Source: Syntrophomonas sp. UBA4922
GTDB taxonomy: Bacteria > Bacillota > Syntrophomonadia > Syntrophomonadales > Syntrophomonadaceae
Length of the DNA: 24,452 nucleotides
Reading direction: 5' to 3'
NCBI GenBank assembly: GCA_002398825.1
Contig: DHBS01000028.1
Coordinates: forward strand, 18,655-43,106
The notes beneath the pieces are model-generated. The model was not told the DNA's origin. It did not search any database and was given only the letters and a program-made list of their open reading frames with translations. Both the position numbers and the translations under genes were made by a program. Below are positions 8,701-16,514 of the stretch, piece after piece. Every line of letters begins with the position of its first letter. Position 1 is the first letter of the stretch.

Positions 8701-9073
8701 CCCGGCAGATCGCGGCAATTACCTGATGCGGATGTGAGCGCAGATCTGCCTGATCCCCAAGGGTTTGCCGGGTTGCTGCAAACTCGGAGGGTTCCGGCGG
8801 GAATAGTGTCTCGGCCAGGTGGGCGATGAACACCGGCAGGTTTTTATCTGCAGCGTCCAGGCGATACCAGCATACCCTGAAAGGCCTGGCGGCCTGACGG
8901 TTAAAATATGAAACCGCCAGGGTGGTTTTCCCATAACCGGCAGGCGCGCTTACGGTAACCGCTGTGCAAGAATCCATATGGTTATGGATCTTTTCCAGCC
9001 GGTCTGTCAGCAGAAAGCCTCCGGACAGCTCGGGCATAATCAATTTGCTCTTTAAGACGGGAATAGTGTTCAT
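5735..9073 (-). CDS. MalT-like STAND ATPase transcriptional regulator with C-terminal SARP-type winged helix and BTAD
   Basis: This is a signal-transducing ATPase regulator of 1112 residues. The N-terminus has the Walker A APAGYGKTT (43-51) and Walker B TYIVLDDFQ (about 138-146) of the MalT/STAND class. A long alpha-helical TPR-like region follows (about 350-840). The C-terminus, where MalT itself has a LuxR helix-turn-helix, instead has an OmpR/SARP-type winged helix (about 857-945, FGKPEISVNG, AEIFWPG, ALYHLRKTL). This is followed by a bacterial transcriptional activator domain (about 955-1105, ending YYSFKKRLEQELDI). Such proteins switch on with an inducer and ATP. The ATG at 9073 has GGAAGG 8 bases upstream. 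The gene is divergent from the giant surface protein gene, its likely target (inferred). The inducer is unknown. Confidence 0.9.
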   Translation of the reverse strand: MNTIPVLKSKLIMPELSGGFLLTDRLEKIHNHMDSCTAVTVSAPAGYGKTTLAVSYFNRQAARPFRVCWYRLDAADKNLPVFIAHLAETLFPPEPSEFAATRQTLGDQADLRSHPHQVIAAICREMWAAHDRAGNSRTYIVLDDFQNVAQVGDICDMIRYMLDNLPPSWAIFILNRAHLPVFTEKQKLEKRILELGTEDLAFSAAEIEDFMLKMGQTVPDRKLTELIAENTEGWVAGIIILWQAFQSKALDAVSIESGKLGHEDALFRYMSLEVLKSVEGDTRDALARLALLQDFSAAEASEILEIDDINALMGQCMGFGMFIQRIPGDPVVYRFHALFREFLLSVLKERCPDEQICGLHLKAARYYMRQGTYGRAAEHLAKCGNSASAVDMVTEAGFNKFMIGETGQLKLWLDLLPEDMINDNPVLLLFKAQLMPNSQQPEVVNTLKKVLSLSLLDNNLQTYYDGASVLIYILMCSNDMKGLVEMAAGLPGQRPDVSAELGNTLVVVDMVRSIGEDRFSLAEAQSEKVLYALLPEDSRWLYLILSCIIYFCLGKLDQAERCMETALKLDKFKNIEPSRGFILLFLSIVLSLKNERECLPSHIAEILAIGEKYDYEYLSAHSRRLAAFERYLSFDGAAAVEMLDHAVFLFLRIRNHALAAACRLLRRLWAIQPGGPGPDLEEARKDIALIRKARPGMMIYESALSILGAIAREAGDFQLAERSLLASIKSTRAKKGYQVLCGSCFHIARLYYAKGDTEQGRRYLQQAMGLAAGNRYSMFWDMHLPTFIEMALRSIRYGYCTEYAEALLSKFYDSKTVSYLSVRVKTIDESRITAFSDDFVSTYKAGSEQVYFVKASLFGKPEISVNGIKIPDTEWKTKKVKGFLEYLLLRSGNTVSKEVLAEIFWPGANSRSALASQRTALYHLRKTLAKYDADVAGNNALIYETPEGLQIKKNEALDLDIHEFLRLYGESSRLTGHTPQIEQKQANLLEKMLLIYKGDLMEGSDYGDLVFHERERFKSIFMESCQKLSAIYIKRGEWRQAEEILRQALAAEPYNENVCLELIKLYMSRGGKSKAARLYYSFKKRLEQELDIKVDRRLTEAIRSTRLRQQEI

Positions 9074-9489
9074 GCCATCGACCTTCCGAGTACGTTTACA
9101 ATAAAATATTAATTTATTTTACCATAATAAAGCCATTTAAAAATGGTCCTTTATTGCGGTTTTCCAGGGGTTCCGGCCCATAGGCGCCACTTTTTCCATT
9201 TTATATTTATTTGACGCCTGTACTGTAAAATCGAAAAGGAATTAAAATGGAGTTTTTATATCTTTTGCTTACAAGGGGGTCAGTCATGGCTGATTTAATA
9301 AAATAACGGGCTATATGGGCCGTTTGACTCGGACACCCATAAGAATAACGCGGCAACCATGAAACGATAAAGCGGTGGACAACTGCAGGATTAAAAGGGG
9401 GATGGTACAGGTTTAAAACACATCTGTGAAATATTTGATGAGAACCATCTCGAACCATTTTGTGATTTAGAGAGGAGTGAATTGTAACA
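9074..9489. other. Divergent control region between regulator and surface protein genes
   Basis: These 416 bases must hold both promoters. The half next to the regulator is A/T rich. I see a 30-bp palindrome (listed separately), a possible mini-ORF of six codons at 9286-9306 (ATGGCTGATTTAATAAAATAA, 21 bases, preceded by AAGGGGG), and the surface gene's ribosome binding site AGAGGAGTGA at 9471-9480. No pair of near-consensus -35/-10 hexamers with good spacing is convincing ahead of the surface gene. That is what one expects if it needs an activator. Confidence 0.5.
9126..9155. promoter_or_regulatory. 30-bp palindrome, candidate operator in the divergent region
   Basis: AATAAAG (9126-9132) and CTTTATT (9149-9155) flank CCATTT (9133-9138) and AAATGG (9141-9146), all perfectly complementary, with only an AA centre and a TC bulge. 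It lies about 50 bases upstream of the regulator start. It could be a protein-binding site for autoregulation or a leader hairpin; no T-run adjoins it that would make it a good terminator on either strand. Confidence 0.45.
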
Positions 9490-12400
9490 ATGTCTTTTAA
9501 AAGAAAATCCAAAACCTTATCCCTTTTATTGACCTTGGCCATGCTGCTCACGCTGTGGCCGGGAGTGGCGCTGGCGGACCCCGACATTACTCCGCCAGCG
9601 TTTGATGCTGACTCTCCGCGGGTGGGTACTCTGCTGGACGAGGGTTCGCGGGCAGTGAGTATTATCTTTGAAACAAAAGATAATGAGCAGGTGTATTACT
9701 ATCTTGTGCTGCTGCCGGATGATGCTGACGAACCAGACAGCGAACAAGTTAAAAGTGGACAGGACGCAAGCGACAGCCCCGCCCTTTACTTTAAAACAAA
9801 CGAAGGTGACTCTAAAACCTCCAACATCTCCATGAAGATCCGCGCTCCGCAGCACGACACGGATTACGATATCTATATAGTGCTGGGAGACGACGAAGGA
9901 AACCTGTCTGTACCGGCTAAGATAGAGGTAACAACGCCCGCCGCTGCCGATTTTTTCGTCGCAGGGTACCCAAAAACGGGAGCGGTACAGGCCCCGGCCA
10001 GCAAGAAAATGGAGGTACTGGTAACAATTCAGGTTCCGAATAATGGTTATGGTAGGGTACATTATGTTCTTGTGGAGCAAGGTGCAGACGCGCCGTCTAT
10101 TGACCAGGTCATCGCTGGAAAGGACAGTGCCGGAAATAATGCGCTGGACAAGAATACGATAAACTGCCCCAACGACACCGAGAAAAACTTCTTTGTCATC
10201 GGGGATGCCGACGCGACCGATTATGATCTCTATCTGGTGGCGCAGGACACGTATCCGAGCGATGCTCCTTGTACCGAGGCAGTCAAGCTGGGGGTCACAA
10301 CGCCTCCTGCCACAGCCACACCGCCCACAACCCCAACGATTACCGGTGCGGTTATGGATGCGCAAAATCGCTACATAACTGTAACCTTCAGTGAGGGTGT
10401 TTATGGAAATGCTGCCCACAATACCGGAATTGATAAGGATGACTTCGCCATTGCCTTTGTCCAAAATGCTGGTGGGGTAAGCGGTGCTTCAATTAATTCA
10501 GTTTATAAAGTAGGAACTGGTTTGTTGCCAACCGGCGGGGAAACTCAGTTTGATATTGGGCTGAAATTGGTCGATGGCCCTCCCAGTGGAACTGAAACCA
10601 TTGCCATTAGCCCCATAGCTGATTCGATTTATAGTTCTAGCGGGGTCGCTGTACCCGAGACGGAGAGTACCGGAGTGATCTCTCTGAATAGTTTATCGCC
10701 CCAGAGCTTTGCCGAGGGCTATCCGGAAACTGGCGCGCCACAAGCGGCTGGGAGCAAGTCGGTACAAATACTGGTCAAGGTTGCCCTGGCGGGTGTATTA
10801 AATTATGTTGTGCTGCCCGACGGCGCTACAGCACCCACCGCCCAGCAGATAAAGGATCATGCCAATATTGACGGCCAACCGGTGATATCTTACGCGGGAC
10901 AGTCAATTGGCGCTAACGTTGAATTACCCATTACACTAGACACAAACTTGGACCATGACACAGCTTATGACATCTATATGGTAGCTGAAGCGGGCAACAA
11001 CAACTTCAGCGCGGTCAAAGTGCTTGATGTAAGAACCCCACCAGAGACAGGGACAGATACGCCGATTAACATCGCGGCCATCCCGGGCGTAACTGCGCCG
11101 GTGACAGGGGCGACTCCGGTTACGGAAATCACTGAGACCGCGCAGTATACGGGAACCGTTTCCTGGTCGCCCGCCCATAAGCCTTTTGATGCCGGCAGGC
11201 AATACACGGCGACCATCACCCTGACGCCGAAATCCGGCTATACCCTGACCGGCGTAGCTGCAAACTTCTTTACAGTAGCGGGCGCGGAGTCAACGACTTA
11301 CGTCGCGGATTCAGATGTAGTCACGGCGGTGTTCCCGGCAACCGCAGCGGTACCGCTGGATAATTACGTCTGCCGCCGATCCTCAGTCCCTGAACAACAA
11401 TATACGTTCTTGCAGAATGCCCTTTATGATGTGGAGGACGGCCAGACCATTACGCTTCTTGGTAATATCAACCACAGCGGCGGGATTGAGATCGAGGGAA
11501 AGAGCGTCCAATTCAATCTGAGCGGCCGCACCTTGAATGTCACCAATGCGTCAGGCCCGGGGTTTGTAGTAACGAATGGAGCCGTCACGCTTATGGGTGA
11601 TTCCGGCTCTTTCAACGTCACCGGTAGCCGCTTTGGAGTGCAAGCGTATAACTCTAGCGTAACCGTAACCAGTGCCACGGCAACGAGCGATGAATCAGGA
11701 AGCGCCGGGGTCTGGGGAAATACAGGCTCTTCCATTACGGTAAGGGGCAATGTAACAGCCACTGGACTACTCGGCAAAGGAGCGTCAGCTATAAACGGCG
11801 GAACCATTGTCATAAAAGGCAATGCGGCAGGCAGCGCAGGTGCTGCTCATGCTTCCGGCACAGGAAGCAGTATTGTTGTTGAAGGTGACGCCACTGCCAC
11901 TGGATCAGGTGGCGCTGGCGTTTGGGCAGATAGCGGAGCAACTGTTACTGTCAAGAATGTTACCAGCGGTATGAGCAGTGAAGGCGGCGCAAAGGCCCAG
12001 GCTGGCAGTACAATAACCATAAACGGCACGATCACGGCTCCTGCAGGATATTATATAAAGGTTGAAAATACAGACAAAACGGTCGATGAAAAAGATACCT
12101 CCAGTGACAAAAGCGGCTACTTACAGTATTCGGCTACGGCCACGCATACCAGCTTCGTTTGGGTCAAGGATGCTACGGCTCCGGCAGGGACCACTGGCAA
12201 CCCGGTGTGGGCGAAAAAAGCCGCATTGCCGGCCAGCAGTCCCATAGAAGATATGAAATATCTTAACGGCGCATACTGGGCGGTGGGCTACAACAGCACC
12301 CTGCTGAAATCCACTGACGGTGAAACCTGGACCAAAGTGAATGTGGGCACTCAGTTTGACCGTTTGACGGGCATCACTTACGACGGAAGCGGAACCTATG

Positions 12401-15400
12401 TCCTGGTCAGCACGTCAGGCGATTACTCCGGCCGCATCTATACCTCGACTAACGGTACAGACTGGACGGAAAAGGCGGCGGTGCCACAGCAGCTGAGCGA
12501 CGTAGCCTTTGGCGGCGGCAAATTTGTGGCCGTAGGCGGAGCAAGCAACGTCCTGATCTCCACCGACAACGGCGCGACCTGGCAAAGCAGGACACTGACC
12601 CAGGAGGCAGGCAAAAAGACCAAGCTGCTGTCCATCGCCTATTCGGCTATTAGCTCGAAATTCGTGGCGGTAGGAATGGGCTCCGACACCATCCAGCACA
12701 AAGGCGGCATCCTGACCTCCGCGGACGGGGAAACCTGGACGGGCACTTATTCCGATTCCACAAACACCATATGGGACGTTACCTACGGCGACGGAGGCTT
12801 TGTGGCCGTGGGCGGTAGAGAGAGCGGAGGCTACTTCCTCGCTATCTCTTCCTTTGGCGATAGTTGGACAAAGCCTGTCCCTTCACCTTCTTATGCGCAG
12901 CTTTTCTCGGTAGAATACGACGGAGCCCGGTTCGTTGCGGCAGGCCGCACCAATCCCGGCATGGCCGCCTTTACCACCACTTCGCTCAATGGTGTTAACT
13001 GGACAGATAAAATAGGCGGCGGGCTGCCCTACCTCGACGCAGCTGCTTCCAATGGCACACGCATTGCGGCTATGAGCGGTTATGGCAATATTTACTCCTC
13101 GGATGACCTGGGAACAAGCTGGACCTACCGGACCCTGGGAACGACCAAAACGCTCAATGACGTGGCCTATAACGGCACAAATCTCTATGTAGCAGTAGGT
13201 GCAGAAGGAACGATCCAAACCTCAGGGGACGGAATCAACTGGGCAATTCAAAACTCCGGGACTACCTATAATCTGAATAAGGTGGATTATCTGGGCGGCA
13301 AATTCATCGCCGTGGGCAAGAACGGAACCATACTCACCTCGTCTGATGGCACGACCTGGACAGTTCGAACCTCGGGGACGACTCTGGAACTCAAAGGAAT
13401 CGCCTACAGCGGTGGAAAGTACGTCGTTGTAGGAGGGGACGACGACTGGGCTAAAGTCATATGTGTCTCCGATGACGCTGAGACGTGGAGCAACGTTGAC
13501 GCCCCTGGCATTTCCGTATCCCTTAACACGGTAGCGTTTGGAGATGGGGTATTTATTACCTTGACAAAAAACGGCGCGGCATTTACTTCCTCTGATGGTG
13601 CAACTTGGAGCGGAGCCGAAAGCCTTGACAGCTCATCAAAATATCCCACCGACCTAATCTATGCCGGCGGTAAATTCGCGGCGGTGGGCGGCTCGGGGGA
13701 AATCTATTTATCTTCCGACAAGGGCGGCAAATGGTCGATTGTCAAGAGTGATTTTGGCCAGTACAACCGGGGTATTGCCTACGGCGGCGGCAATTTTATC
13801 GCGGTGGGTGATCTGGGCAATATCATCGCCTCGGCAGACGGCGGTGCAACTTGGTACCGCCAGCCCGCCGGCCTGGAACTAAACCCCCATTCGTCAGATA
13901 ATAACATGTACACCGATCTAAAGGGCATCATGGCGGGAAACAACTGCTTTGTGGCGGTGGGCGCGGCCGGGTTGGTGCTCAAATCCAACATGACTGCCGT
14001 TTCAGATGATGCCGATGCCCATGACGTAGCCGTCGCCAAGTCGGCTCTGGACTTTAACAACATAAAGCACAATGCGGATAATAGTGCAGGAAGCATCACC
14101 CGGAGCATGCACCTGATGACGGCATTAAGCGCACCGACCGACGTGCCGAATGGCAGCGGAGCCCTGGATGTGGAAATCAGCTGGCAAAGCAGCAGACCGA
14201 CCGTTATTTCAGGGAACGGCACCGTCAACCGGCCCGCCTTCGAACAAGGCGACCAGGTGGTTTACCTGACGGCGACGTTTACAAAGAATTCGGCCACAGC
14301 AACCAAAACATTCATCGTGCGGGTGCTGGCCAATGAAGCCGGCGGTCTTACGGATGCTCAACGCGTGGCGGCGGCCAAGGCTGCACTGGGAGACGGCTCG
14401 GTCACGGTGCCTGCCGGCTCCGATCAGGCAGCTAAAACAGCAGCCGTCCAAAGCTATGTGAACGGTCTGCTGGCAGCTGTCCCCGAGGCCGTAGGCGTGA
14501 CCGCAATTGTCAGCTACAATAGCGGCACGGGCGAGTATGACGTCGCGCTTAGTAAAGGCGGCGCAAGCGACAGCAAGAGCCTTGACATAATGATAATCGA
14601 GTCAGCCGACCCGGACATCGCAATCGTGGCGAACGCACTGAATGCGGCAGAAAACGCGGCCTACAGCAATATGACCCAGGCAGCGGCCAGCAGCGAGGAT
14701 GCGATCAAAGCGGTGTTAAGAAATACTGCTGTAACAGCGGTAAACAACGCCAACGTTAGCGTCACCGTCAACAAGGTCAGCTACGTTGTACCGCTGGCAG
14801 GCACCTCCACGAATCCCAGCGGCACAAATGGCAGTTACGCCTTTACTGTTACCGTAAGCAAGGGTGCGCAGAGCCAAACCACCACGCAGAAAACCATCAC
14901 CATTACCGCGACAGCTTATACCAGCCCTAGCCCAAGCGGTGGCGGCAGCAGCGGGAGTACCCCGTCAGGCATTCTGGTGACCTCGGCCGGCAAGGACGCC
15001 ACCGCTAGCGGAATCACCCTGTCATTCCCCGCCGGAGCAGTGGAAAGCGATGTCCGGGTGCAGGTAAAAGAAGCCGGCCTGAGCTCCGGGATGACCCTGC
15101 CCGCCGACAGCCAGCTCATCAGTCAGATAGTGGATATAATAAAAGATAAGTCCGGCAACTTCGCAGAACCGGTTACCGTTACCATGTCCTTCAACAAGTC
15201 AAAAATCGATCCCGCCCAATACGACATAACCATCTGCTATTTTGACGAAGAGACCGGCCAGTGGGTGGAACTGGACAATATCAGAGTGGATCTGGATACC
15301 TCCACAGTATCCGGCGAAGTACACCACTTCACCAAATTCGCAGTTATTGCCACCCTCAAAAAAGAGCAGCCCCCGGTGCCTCCAGCGCTGCCTGACGACA

Positions 15401-15897
15401 TTGCCGGTCATTGGGCCAAGGATAGCATTGCCCAATTAATCAATGCCGGGGTCGCGGGCGGTTATCCCGACGGCAGTTTCCAGCCGGATAAAACCGTCAC
15501 CAGGGCCGAATTCACCGTCATGCTGGTCAAAGCCTTAAAGCTGGAGTCCATGGAAGGACCGGTCTTTGCGGATACCGCCGCCCACTGGGCCCAGGACAGC
15601 ATCAGCACCGCCGCGGCTCACGGTTTCATCGGCGGCTATGACCAGAACACCTTCGGTCCGGATGATCTGATCACCCGGGAGCAGGCCGCTGTCATCATCG
15701 CCCGGGCGGCCCAACTGGAGGCGGGAGGAGAAGCCCTGAAGTTTACCGACAGCGGGCGGATTTCCCCCTGGGCATTGTCCGGCGTAGCCGCCGCGGTAAG
15801 CAGCGCCTACCTGACCGGCTACCCCGACAACAGCTTCCGCCCCCAGGGCCATACCACCCGGGCCGAAGCTGCGGCGCTCATCGCCAAATTCCTGTAA
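9490..15897 (+). CDS. Giant SLH-anchored surface protein with Ig-like repeats, beta-helix, 14-unit propeller region and ZU5-like domain
   Basis: This is a secreted cell-surface protein of 2135 residues. It has a signal peptide (1-29, KRKSK, hydrophobic core, cleavage at ALA). Three related repeats follow, at about 35-153, 154-280 and 406-520 (YPxTGxxQAxxSK and DYDIYxV motifs), with an Ig-like insert at 281-405. Then come an Ig-like AIPGVTAPVTGATP module (526-620), a beta-helix-like stretch (about 625-855), 14 propeller-type repeats (about 905-1505), an atypical Ig module (about 1508-1615), two further repeats to 1820 and a low-complexity PSPSGGGSSGS linker. A ZU5-like domain (1827-1955) precedes three SLH domains (1967-2135) with TRAE, TREQ and TRAE motifs that bind pyruvylated wall polymer. 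AGAGGAGTGA precedes the ATG. No catalytic motif is visible; adhesion or polymer binding is inferred. Confidence 0.93.
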   Translation: MSFKRKSKTLSLLLTLAMLLTLWPGVALADPDITPPAFDADSPRVGTLLDEGSRAVSIIFETKDNEQVYYYLVLLPDDADEPDSEQVKSGQDASDSPALYFKTNEGDSKTSNISMKIRAPQHDTDYDIYIVLGDDEGNLSVPAKIEVTTPAAADFFVAGYPKTGAVQAPASKKMEVLVTIQVPNNGYGRVHYVLVEQGADAPSIDQVIAGKDSAGNNALDKNTINCPNDTEKNFFVIGDADATDYDLYLVAQDTYPSDAPCTEAVKLGVTTPPATATPPTTPTITGAVMDAQNRYITVTFSEGVYGNAAHNTGIDKDDFAIAFVQNAGGVSGASINSVYKVGTGLLPTGGETQFDIGLKLVDGPPSGTETIAISPIADSIYSSSGVAVPETESTGVISLNSLSPQSFAEGYPETGAPQAAGSKSVQILVKVALAGVLNYVVLPDGATAPTAQQIKDHANIDGQPVISYAGQSIGANVELPITLDTNLDHDTAYDIYMVAEAGNNNFSAVKVLDVRTPPETGTDTPINIAAIPGVTAPVTGATPVTEITETAQYTGTVSWSPAHKPFDAGRQYTATITLTPKSGYTLTGVAANFFTVAGAESTTYVADSDVVTAVFPATAAVPLDNYVCRRSSVPEQQYTFLQNALYDVEDGQTITLLGNINHSGGIEIEGKSVQFNLSGRTLNVTNASGPGFVVTNGAVTLMGDSGSFNVTGSRFGVQAYNSSVTVTSATATSDESGSAGVWGNTGSSITVRGNVTATGLLGKGASAINGGTIVIKGNAAGSAGAAHASGTGSSIVVEGDATATGSGGAGVWADSGATVTVKNVTSGMSSEGGAKAQAGSTITINGTITAPAGYYIKVENTDKTVDEKDTSSDKSGYLQYSATATHTSFVWVKDATAPAGTTGNPVWAKKAALPASSPIEDMKYLNGAYWAVGYNSTLLKSTDGETWTKVNVGTQFDRLTGITYDGSGTYVLVSTSGDYSGRIYTSTNGTDWTEKAAVPQQLSDVAFGGGKFVAVGGASNVLISTDNGATWQSRTLTQEAGKKTKLLSIAYSAISSKFVAVGMGSDTIQHKGGILTSADGETWTGTYSDSTNTIWDVTYGDGGFVAVGGRESGGYFLAISSFGDSWTKPVPSPSYAQLFSVEYDGARFVAAGRTNPGMAAFTTTSLNGVNWTDKIGGGLPYLDAAASNGTRIAAMSGYGNIYSSDDLGTSWTYRTLGTTKTLNDVAYNGTNLYVAVGAEGTIQTSGDGINWAIQNSGTTYNLNKVDYLGGKFIAVGKNGTILTSSDGTTWTVRTSGTTLELKGIAYSGGKYVVVGGDDDWAKVICVSDDAETWSNVDAPGISVSLNTVAFGDGVFITLTKNGAAFTSSDGATWSGAESLDSSSKYPTDLIYAGGKFAAVGGSGEIYLSSDKGGKWSIVKSDFGQYNRGIAYGGGNFIAVGDLGNIIASADGGATWYRQPAGLELNPHSSDNNMYTDLKGIMAGNNCFVAVGAAGLVLKSNMTAVSDDADAHDVAVAKSALDFNNIKHNADNSAGSITRSMHLMTALSAPTDVPNGSGALDVEISWQSSRPTVISGNGTVNRPAFEQGDQVVYLTATFTKNSATATKTFIVRVLANEAGGLTDAQRVAAAKAALGDGSVTVPAGSDQAAKTAAVQSYVNGLLAAVPEAVGVTAIVSYNSGTGEYDVALSKGGASDSKSLDIMIIESADPDIAIVANALNAAENAAYSNMTQAAASSEDAIKAVLRNTAVTAVNNANVSVTVNKVSYVVPLAGTSTNPSGTNGSYAFTVTVSKGAQSQTTTQKTITITATAYTSPSPSGGGSSGSTPSGILVTSAGKDATASGITLSFPAGAVESDVRVQVKEAGLSSGMTLPADSQLISQIVDIIKDKSGNFAEPVTVTMSFNKSKIDPAQYDITICYFDEETGQWVELDNIRVDLDTSTVSGEVHHFTKFAVIATLKKEQPPVPPALPDDIAGHWAKDSIAQLINAGVAGGYPDGSFQPDKTVTRAEFTVMLVKALKLESMEGPVFADTAAHWAQDSISTAAAHGFIGGYDQNTFGPDDLITREQAAVIIARAAQLEAGGEALKFTDSGRISPWALSGVAAAVSSAYLTGYPDNSFRPQGHTTRAEAAALIAKFL
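12201..13995 (+). repeat. 14 tandem Asp-box/Ycf48-like propeller repeats inside the surface protein
   Basis: Units of about 39-52 codons each contain a strand like FVAVG followed by a loop like STDGETWTK. Thirteen have the conserved Trp, with TGG codons near 12328, 12461, 12578, 12733, 12862, 12998, 13115, 13238, 13354, 13483, 13606, 13730 and 13850. The fourteenth has only the FVAVGAAGLVLKS strand. The S-x-D-x-G-x-x-W loop is the Asp-box (BNR) pattern. The units have diverged, so this is an old protein repeat, not a recent DNA amplification. Confidence 0.8.
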
Positions 15898-15948
15898 TCC
15901 CGAAAAGATATCGGAAAAACAGGGCCGGCAAACAGACTGAAATAATAA

Positions 15949-15978
15949 GGGCAGCGGAGGCGTAAGCCTCCGCTGCCC
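15949..15978. terminator. Strong hairpin after the surface protein gene, probable terminator
   Basis: A perfect 13-bp stem, GGGCAGCGGAGGC (15949-15961) with GCCTCCGCTGCCC (15966-15978), is closed by a GTAA loop, 51 bases after the stop codon. It lacks a T-run on the + strand, so termination may be inefficient or the hairpin may mainly protect the mRNA 3' end. On the - strand it is followed by TTATTATT, but no gene reads into it from that side. Confidence 0.6.
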
Positions 15979-15991
15979 AGACCGCCGACAA

Positions 15992-16083
15992 AAGCGAATA
16001 ACTGCGTTGCTCAATAGGCCCGCTCAATCAACGTACGATTTGTACGTCAATCGCGGGCCTATTGAAGGCTTTGTTCTTCGCTT
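15992..16083. repeat. Large nested inverted repeat (cruciform-forming element)
   Basis: Three nested arms pair in order: AAGCGAA (15992-15998) with TTCGCTT (16077-16083), TCAATAGGCCCGC (16011-16023) with GCGGGCCTATTGA (16053-16065), and ACGTAC (16031-16036) with GTACGT (16042-16047) around a five-base loop. No T-run follows. The perfect arms and the position between two transcription units suggest a dispersed palindromic repeat or small non-autonomous mobile element. It contains no coding capacity that I would trust. I see no clear target-site duplication. Confidence 0.6.
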
Positions 16084-16281
16084 CCGTCGCTTGCTCTGCC
16101 GCCCCGCTTATCGACAGACTGCTCCTTGACACCAGAATCATTGCAGGGCACGCTCAGGCTAAGGCCTGCCGTAGCTGCGACTACTATGCATTTGCTTCTG
16201 GAAATTCCTATACTAGTCCAGGATAGGCTGGCTGGGGAGTATTTGCGTTGGCACAATGAATAAGTCTATTGGGGGTAAAAG

Positions 16282-16446
16282 GTGGGGGATATCATCGCCG
16301 CAAGGCCAAATTATTACGCATTTTCCACACGGTTCGAGACCTTGAAAGGCTTTACAAATTCAAGGCCGGCGCTGGAGCAAGCGGATAATGAAGGATTCTC
16401 TGCGGCATTGAATGATGTCGAATCCATGCAGCCATTTACAATATAG
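16282..16446 (+). CDS. Possible small protein or gene remnant, 54 residues
   Basis: The frame opens with GTG at 16282, with GGGGG about 7 bases upstream and a stop just before it, and ends TAG at 16444-16446. The peptide begins VGDIIAARPNYYAFSTRFET and ends VESMQPFTI. It is of ordinary soluble composition without membrane segment or cysteine. I do not recognise it. The composition is more protein-like than that of random frames here, and an intrinsic terminator lies about 70 bases downstream. It may be a real small gene or the broken end of a longer one. Neighbouring sequence from 16084 to 16281 holds nothing else that I can support. Confidence 0.3.
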   Translation: MGDIIAARPNYYAFSTRFETLKGFTNSRPALEQADNEGFSAALNDVESMQPFTI

Positions 16447-16514
16447 GACATAAGCCAGGTCTAAAAAACTTTCTATCGCCTAAATAATCCATACTCTGTA
16501 TTTGGGATTGAGAC

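Noticed and set aside
9210..9240. TTGACG as a -35 box for the surface gene promoter
   Set aside because: At 17-18 bases downstream there is only AAAAGG/AAAGGA, not a -10 hexamer, so I do not call a promoter.
9526..10464. Long - strand open frame of 312 codons opposite the surface protein gene
   Set aside because: It lies wholly inside a gene with signal peptide and recognisable domains. Its peptide has no family features and it lacks a convincing ribosome binding site.
11424..12050. Repetitive GGC/ACC-rich DNA that could look like a DNA repeat array or CRISPR
   Set aside because: The periodicity is at protein level (beta-helix-like turns). There are no identical repeats with unique spacers, and no cas genes lie nearby.
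15535..16014. - strand open frame of 159 codons over the SLH domains
   Set aside because: It is the antisense shadow of the SLH-coding end, and it runs through the 15949-15978 hairpin.
16059..16256. - strand open frame of 65 codons next to the nested inverted repeat
   Set aside because: It ends inside the arm of the inverted repeat and has no good ribosome binding site. It is more likely part of a non-coding repeat.
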